From positions 1 to 9,297 of the forward strand of contig CAYPYX010000081.1 in the NCBI GenBank assembly GCA_964415065.1: a stretch of DNA of 9,297 bases, read 5' to 3'. Every line of letters starts with the position of its first letter. Within the stretch, counting starts at the first letter, position 1. This DNA comes from VMCP01 sp964415065. Its GTDB lineage: Bacteria; Bacteroidota; Bacteroidia; NS11-12g; UBA955. A program made the position numbers and the translations under genes. The notes beneath the pieces are model-generated. The model did not search any database, had not been told where the DNA came from, and saw only the letters and a program-made list of their open reading frames with translations. Positions 5,306 through 9,297 of this stretch are shown here, piece by piece.

Positions 5306-6433
5306 TTAAAGTACGATGCTCATGTTGATGAATGGAAAGGGCAGAACAATGGTCCATTTCTCTACAAATGAACGAATTGGAACTTTTGTCTCTGTGTAAA
5401 TTTGGCCCAATGCACTCACAGTTTGAATCCCGAAATCAAATTGAGTTTTTCTTCCCATCACTTTTCGCAGACCCAATAAGTAGGTGTACTGATCCAATGC
5501 CCTGGGAGATTTTAATTCATCTGCGTTCCTCCATTCGTTTTGGGTAATCATGGGTTTTCTTTCTTTTCCCGGTAAATAAGTCAACTCCGCAAGAATTGAC
5601 CATGTTGCATTGATGCGCTGGATGTGAGAAAAGTTGAATGTTAGATTCTGTTTTCTGGAATCCTTAATGTCGTATAGTTCATTACTTGATACGCGCAGCG
5701 ATGTTTTGGTATATTTTGAAACCAATGTTTGATTTATCGATGCACCCCAGATTTTGGAATTTAACGGGAAATATTTACCTCCATGAACCGACGCACTGAT
5801 GGCGTATCCCATGTATTGTATGGGACTTACTGACAAATTAGACAGCATCCAAAAACCACTGTAATCGCGTGAAACACCTGCAGATAAGTAATCGGTTATT
5901 CCATATTGAGCGCGAAATCCCAAAAAGTTCTGACTCTGTAATAACCACTGATTGGATTTCAATGGATGAGCTGAAGTAAAATAAAAGTAGGAGTGCGGTG
6001 TCACACGGTGATTTAGTGGATTGAATTTCCTACCCGTATCCTCATACCAAAATTTAAATCGTTGCCAAGCGTATTGTATTCCAGAAAGCCCGTTTAATTT
6101 ATGAAGAAGTGAGTCGCGATTATTAACATCTGACGCTGTTGATCTAGAGTCAGTCAATGGCTTGTTCAAAATTACGTTGTAGGATATTTTCCATATAGAT
6201 GTTTTGTGACAACCATCATGTTCATCGTGATCAAATTCTAAATTTGTACGGTTTTGTTCATCCCAAAGGGTGTCGCTGAGATATTCTTTCCATAATTTTT
6301 TCTTGGGGATGCTAGGTTTGCTGGTGTCAGATTGTAGAGCACCGTAATTCAATTCGGTCGCCTTAACATCCCCCGAAATGAAGGAGTTAAAAATTATAGC
6401 GGTAATAGTGGTGTACAGGTAACGATTTTTCAT
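5306..6433 (-). CDS. Unrecognised exported protein, probably an outer-membrane beta-barrel
   Basis: This protein has 375 residues from the ATG at 6433. An ATG five codons upstream (6448) is possible, but MKNRYLYTTITAIIFNSFIS from 6433 makes a better signal peptide: basic N-terminus, hydrophobic core, cleavage perhaps after the Ala at 25. Residues 35-110 are polar and acidic, with a His-Asp-Glu cluster (FDHDEHDGCH, 67-76). From about 118 onward there are alternating, aromatic-rich strands, for example YFYFTSAHPLK (149-159), YGITDYLSAGVSRDYSGFW (177-195) and WSILAELTYLPG (278-289), and the protein ends in strand-like WTIVLPFPFINMSIVL. The YGITDYLSAG-type segment recalls outer-membrane proteins common in Bacteroidota, but this is from memory and assigns no function. 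The gene is monocistronic, divergent from thrS, and its signal-peptide region overlaps a repeated DNA motif. Confidence 0.75.
   Translation of the reverse strand: MKNRYLYTTITAIIFNSFISGDVKATELNYGALQSDTSKPSIPKKKLWKEYLSDTLWDEQNRTNLEFDHDEHDGCHKTSIWKISYNVILNKPLTDSRSTASDVNNRDSLLHKLNGLSGIQYAWQRFKFWYEDTGRKFNPLNHRVTPHSYFYFTSAHPLKSNQWLLQSQNFLGFRAQYGITDYLSAGVSRDYSGFWMLSNLSVSPIQYMGYAISASVHGGKYFPLNSKIWGASINQTLVSKYTKTSLRVSSNELYDIKDSRKQNLTFNFSHIQRINATWSILAELTYLPGKERKPMITQNEWRNADELKSPRALDQYTYLLGLRKVMGRKTQFDFGIQTVSALGQIYTETKVPIRSFVEKWTIVLPFPFINMSIVL
6369..6378 (-). repeat. Copy 4 of the interspersed motif TTTCGGGGGA
   Basis: The minus strand reads TTTCGGGGGA within the signal-peptide region of the exported protein, encoding Ile-Ser-Gly-Asp at residues 19-22. 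The surrounding 15 bases (6364-6378) are identical to 3137-3151 at the end of the xseA-xseB repeat array. Confidence 0.6.
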
Positions 6434-6533
6434 GAAACAAAATTTCAAGATTCAATGGAGATTACCTTGGTGGAAAATGCAAATCTGAATTTGAAGATTT
6501 GTGAAAAACGCAATTAATTAAACCCTTAACCGC

Positions 6534-6564
6534 TTTGATATTCACGCTATTTTACCGAACTTTG
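6534..6564 (+). promoter_or_regulatory. Candidate thrS operon promoter
   Basis: TTTG (6534-6537) is followed after 19 nt by GAACTTTG (6557-6564), which matches TAnnTTTG except for the first base. Spacing is correct for a Bacteroidota -33/-7 promoter. The start would be near 6570, leaving a leader of about 12 nt. That is too short for a T-box or a thrS-type operator leader. Confidence 0.5.
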
Positions 6565-6581
6565 TGGACTTTTAAAATTCT

Positions 6582-8510
6582 ATGAGTCACGTAGTAATAA
6601 CCCTCCCAGATGGCGCCCAGAAGGAATATCCTGTTGGTGTAACTCCGATGGAGGTAGCAATGTCGATTAGTGAAGGTTTGGCTCGAAATGTTCTTTCGGC
6701 CAAATTGAATGATGTAGTTGTGGATGCGAGTACCCCAATTACGACGAATGTTTCATTGCAATTATTGACGTGGAAAGATGATGAAGGAAAACAAACGTAT
6801 TGGCACAGTTCAGCGCATTTGCTAGCCGAGGCATTGGAATCTTTATATCCAGGAATTAAACTAGCTATTGGTCCTCCGATTCAAAACGGTTTTTATTACG
6901 ATATTGATTTTGGAGATCATAAATTTTCAGCGGATGATTTCGAAGCAGTTGAAAAGAAAATGGCTGAATTGGCAAAACAAAGCAGTCCTTTTCAGCGGAA
7001 AGAGGTTAGCAAACAAGATGCTATAACTTATTTTACCGAAAAAGGCGATCCGTATAAATTAGAATTGATTCAGGATTTGGCGGATGGGTCTATTACGTTC
7101 TATACACAAGGAAATTTTACCGATTTGTGTCGCGGACCACACATTCCGCATACAGGACATATTAAATCGATCAAATTATTAAATACTGCGGGTGCTTACT
7201 GGAGAGGAGATGAGAAGAACAAGCAATTGACTCGAATCTACGGTATCACATTCCCTAAAAAAGCGGAATTGGATGAGTATTTGATGATGTTGGAGGAAGC
7301 CAAAAAACGCGATCACCGTAAATTAGGTAAAGAGTTAGAGATTTATACTTTTGACGATGATGTGGGACCAGGTTTGCCATTATGGTTGCCCAATGGAGGT
7401 ACTATTATTGAGCTGTTGGAAACATACGCCAAAAAAGTCGAAAAAGAAGCGGGGTATTTTCGAGTTAAGACTCCACACATTGCGCGCGAAAGCATGTATA
7501 TAAAGAGCGGACATTTACCTTATTATAAAGAAAGTATGTTTCCGCCAATGGAAATCGATGGTGTGAATTATTACTTGAAGGCGATGAATTGTCCCCATCA
7601 CCACAAGATCTTCGCAGCAACTCCAAAATCCTACCGAGATTTGCCCATACGCTTAGCTGAATATGGCACCTGCTATCGTTACGAGCAAAGCGGCGAGTTG
7701 TTCGGTTTGATGCGTGTGAGAAGTTTGCAAATGAACGATGCACACATTTATTGCACAGAAGAACAATTCGAACGCGAATTCCAAGGAGTAAACGCCTTGT
7801 ATTTGAAACATTTCGAAAAATTTGGGATTGACAAATACGTGATGCGCTTTTCTAAACACGATCCAGCCAAGTTGGGTAAGAAATACATCGACATGCCCGA
7901 ACTTTGGGTTAAAACAGAAGCAATGGTTCGTCGGGTATTAGATAAGATGGGTGTGAATTACATCGAAGTTGAAGATGAGGCGGCGTTTTATGGTCCCAAA
8001 ATTGATATTCAAGTTTGGAGCGCCATTGGTCGTGAGTTCACATTGGCAACCAATCAAGTAGATTTTGCACAAGCGGAGCGTTTTGACTTGTATTTCACCA
8101 ATGAAAATAATGAGCGCGAACGACCCATCATTATTCACCGTGCACCCTTGAGTACTCATGAACGATTCGTTGGATTTTTGTTGGAACACTATGCAGGGAA
8201 CTTCCCAGTTTGGTTAGCTCCTAAACAAGTAATTGTATTACCAATTTCAGATAAATATGCAGATTACGCAGAAGAAGTTGGTAATTTGCTTAAAAAGTCC
8301 GATATTCGCGCCTCCGTAGATCACAGAGCTGAGAAAGCAGGCAAGAAGATTCGTGATGCAGAGGTGGCTAAAATCCCTTACATGATTATTGTAGGAGAGA
8401 AGGAGCAAGCCTCTGGAAACGTGTCAGTTAGAATGCATGGTGGAACAGATTTGGGAACTATGGAACTACAGCAATTTGCTGAAAAAATATTGAATGAAGC
8501 CAGAATTTAA
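6582..8510 (+). CDS. thrS: Threonine-tRNA ligase
   Basis: ThrRS attaches threonine to tRNA-Thr in the cytoplasm. The 642 residues make a full-length bacterial enzyme. The TGS domain covers about 1-62. The editing domain that removes mischarged serine covers about 63-225 and contains HSSAH (75-79) and DLCRGPH (181-187) with Cys183. The class II catalytic core runs from about 243 to 540, with zinc ligands Cys337 (in KAMNCPHH), His388 (in MNDAHIYC) and His519 (in IIIHRA). Motif 2 contains YRYEQSGELFGLMRVR (365-380), and motif 3 reads STHERFVGFLLEHYAG (524-539). The anticodon-binding domain (about 545-640) begins APKQVIVLPIS. The start MSHVVITLPDG fits the TGS domain and has no Shine-Dalgarno. 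It is the first gene of the thrS-infC-rpmI cluster and overlaps infC by 17 nt. Confidence 0.98.
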   Translation: MSHVVITLPDGAQKEYPVGVTPMEVAMSISEGLARNVLSAKLNDVVVDASTPITTNVSLQLLTWKDDEGKQTYWHSSAHLLAEALESLYPGIKLAIGPPIQNGFYYDIDFGDHKFSADDFEAVEKKMAELAKQSSPFQRKEVSKQDAITYFTEKGDPYKLELIQDLADGSITFYTQGNFTDLCRGPHIPHTGHIKSIKLLNTAGAYWRGDEKNKQLTRIYGITFPKKAELDEYLMMLEEAKKRDHRKLGKELEIYTFDDDVGPGLPLWLPNGGTIIELLETYAKKVEKEAGYFRVKTPHIARESMYIKSGHLPYYKESMFPPMEIDGVNYYLKAMNCPHHHKIFAATPKSYRDLPIRLAEYGTCYRYEQSGELFGLMRVRSLQMNDAHIYCTEEQFEREFQGVNALYLKHFEKFGIDKYVMRFSKHDPAKLGKKYIDMPELWVKTEAMVRRVLDKMGVNYIEVEDEAAFYGPKIDIQVWSAIGREFTLATNQVDFAQAERFDLYFTNENNERERPIIIHRAPLSTHERFVGFLLEHYAGNFPVWLAPKQVIVLPISDKYADYAEEVGNLLKKSDIRASVDHRAEKAGKKIRDAEVAKIPYMIIVGEKEQASGNVSVRMHGGTDLGTMELQQFAEKILNEARI

Positions 8511-9051
8511 AAACAGAAGTCGTAGGAAGGAAGATCCTCACAAAATCAATGAGCGCATTGATGCAAAAGAAGTGCGTCTCGTAGGGGATAACATTGAAAT
8601 GGGAGTTTATCCCACCGATAAAGCCATTAGTATGGCGTACGAACTGGGTTTAGATCTGATTGAAATCAGTCCTAATGCCGTGCCTCCTGTTTGTAAAGTA
8701 GCTGACTACAAAAAGTTCCTTTACGAGCAAAAGAAGAAACAAAAAGAATTGAAAGCCAATGCTATCAAGCAAGAGGTGAAAGAAATTCGTTTCGGACCTA
8801 ACACAGATGAACACGACGTTAATTTTAAGCTTAAACACGCTATCTCCTTTTTGGATGAAGGAAATAAAGTAAGAGCTTATGTATTTTTTAAGGGTAGAAC
8901 TATTGTATTTATCGAACGCGGAATTGAGTTATTAATGGGATTTGCAAATAAATTGATCGAAGATGGTCACGCAAAACTTGAAATGGAACCCAAACGTGAA
9001 GGTAAAAAAGTGGTTATCCTACTTGCACCAAAAGGAAATAATAAAAAGTAA
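8494..9051 (+). CDS. infC: Translation initiation factor IF-3
   Basis: IF3 binds the 30S subunit, keeps it apart from 50S and checks start-codon and initiator-tRNA choice. The 185-residue frame has the N-domain at about 17-80 (HKINERI, VRLVGDNIEMGVY, LDLIEISPNAVPPVCKVADYKKFLYE), a lysine-rich linker (79-92) and the C-domain at 93-178 (VKEIRFGPNTDEHDVNFKLKHAISFLDEGNKVRAYVFFKGRTIVF). The start at ATG 8494 lies inside thrS, 17 nt before its stop and in another frame, which suggests translational coupling. E. coli infC uses a rare AUU start linked to autoregulation; here an ordinary ATG is available, though the N-terminal extension MKPEFKNRSRRKEDP is the least conserved part. No Shine-Dalgarno is visible. 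rpmI follows after 11 nt. Confidence 0.97.
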   Translation: MKPEFKNRSRRKEDPHKINERIDAKEVRLVGDNIEMGVYPTDKAISMAYELGLDLIEISPNAVPPVCKVADYKKFLYEQKKKQKELKANAIKQEVKEIRFGPNTDEHDVNFKLKHAISFLDEGNKVRAYVFFKGRTIVFIERGIELLMGFANKLIEDGHAKLEMEPKREGKKVVILLAPKGNNKK

Positions 9052-9062
9052 GAACATCGAAT

Positions 9063-9263
9063 ATGCCTAAAATGAAAACTAACTCCAGTGCTAAGAAGCG
9101 TTTCAAAGTTACTGGTACCGGAAAAGTGAAAAGACTTAAAGCGTTCAAGAATCACATCTTGACGAAGAAAGCAACTAAGCGTAAGCGTGCATTGGGTAAT
9201 GATGCAATCGTTACCGATGCCGATATGAGCAACGTTAAATTCATGCTTCGTTTAGGAAAATAA
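9063..9263 (+). CDS. rpmI: 50S ribosomal protein L35
   Basis: This 66-residue, very basic protein is typical of L35 (usually about 64-66). It begins MPKMKTNSSAKKRFKVTGTGKVKR, with the basic central run KAFKNHILTKKATKRKRAL, and ends MLRLGK. L35 is a structural protein of the large ribosomal subunit. Its place 11 nt after infC is the classic infC-rpmI-rplT order, and co-transcription from the thrS promoter is likely. No separate promoter or terminator is seen. Confidence 0.97.
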   Translation: MPKMKTNSSAKKRFKVTGTGKVKRLKAFKNHILTKKATKRKRALGNDAIVTDADMSNVKFMLRLGK

Positions 9264-9297
9264 TAAAAAACCATGGCCGGAGCTTAAAAGTGCGCAA
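9264..9297 (+). other. Right-edge spacer after rpmI; rplT expected beyond
   Basis: The 34 nt after the L35 stop contain no terminator and no L20 start. An ATG at 9273 is followed four codons later by a stop (MAGA), so it is not a gene. rplT would normally begin shortly after this point. Confidence 0.5.

Noticed and set aside
5332..5547. Plus-strand frame inside the exported-protein gene
   Set aside because: It is antisense to a longer frame with a signal peptide and has no family features.
6480..6501. Inverted repeat CAAATC...GATTTG in the thrS/exported-protein spacer
   Set aside because: The arms are only 6 bp with a 10-nt loop in AT-rich DNA, and it sits at no clear promoter or terminator position.
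6565..6581. T-box or thrS-type operator leader
   Set aside because: The likely leader is about 12 nt and cannot hold either structure.
7465..8189. Minus-strand frames inside thrS
   Set aside because: They are antisense to the catalytic and anticodon-binding regions of a clear ThrRS.

Overview
The window looks like an ordinary chromosomal stretch of a Bacteroidota bacterium, probably from the Flavobacteriales side. The DNA is AT-rich, and start codons lack clear Shine-Dalgarno sequences. Copies of the Bacteroidota -7 promoter motif TAnnTTTG precede most transcription units, and there is a beta-barrel-like exported protein of a type common in that phylum. A run of exactly 100 N shows that it is a draft or metagenome assembly. 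The genus cannot be fixed from the sequence alone.

Layout, left to right. (1) The N-terminal 486 codons of a Pif1/RecD2-like DNA helicase on the minus strand run off the left edge. (2) Divergent from it is xseA on the plus strand. It is followed by an unusual repeat-filled spacer containing the assembly gap, then by xseB; the pair encodes exonuclease VII. (3) A CvfB/YitL-type S1-domain RNA-binding protein lies convergent to xseB on the minus strand. (4) A 355-nt intergenic stretch holds an AT-rich hairpin and a set of imperfect direct repeats with a palindromic core. (5) An OsmC-family peroxidase-like gene follows on the plus strand. It shares a bidirectional terminator with a minus-strand tRNA-Ser(GCU) gene. 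(6) An unrecognised secreted or outer-membrane protein is on the minus strand. (7) The plus-strand translation cluster thrS-infC-rpmI closes the window; rplT is expected just beyond the right edge.

The genes are mostly housekeeping: DNA repair and processing (helicase, exonuclease VII), translation (ThrRS, IF3, L35, tRNA-Ser), peroxide defence (OsmC) and post-transcriptional regulation (CvfB). I found no defence island, phage, transposase, CRISPR array or obviously new multi-gene system. What stands out is non-coding. The xseA-xseB spacer is an array of a short core with variable spacers. The gap inside it is flanked by an identical 39-nt sequence at the two contig ends. The decamer TTTCGGGGGA occurs four times, always on the minus strand, and one copy inside a signal-peptide region shares 15 contiguous bases with the end of the repeat array. 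Imperfect direct repeats carrying a 15-nt palindrome lie upstream of the OsmC gene.
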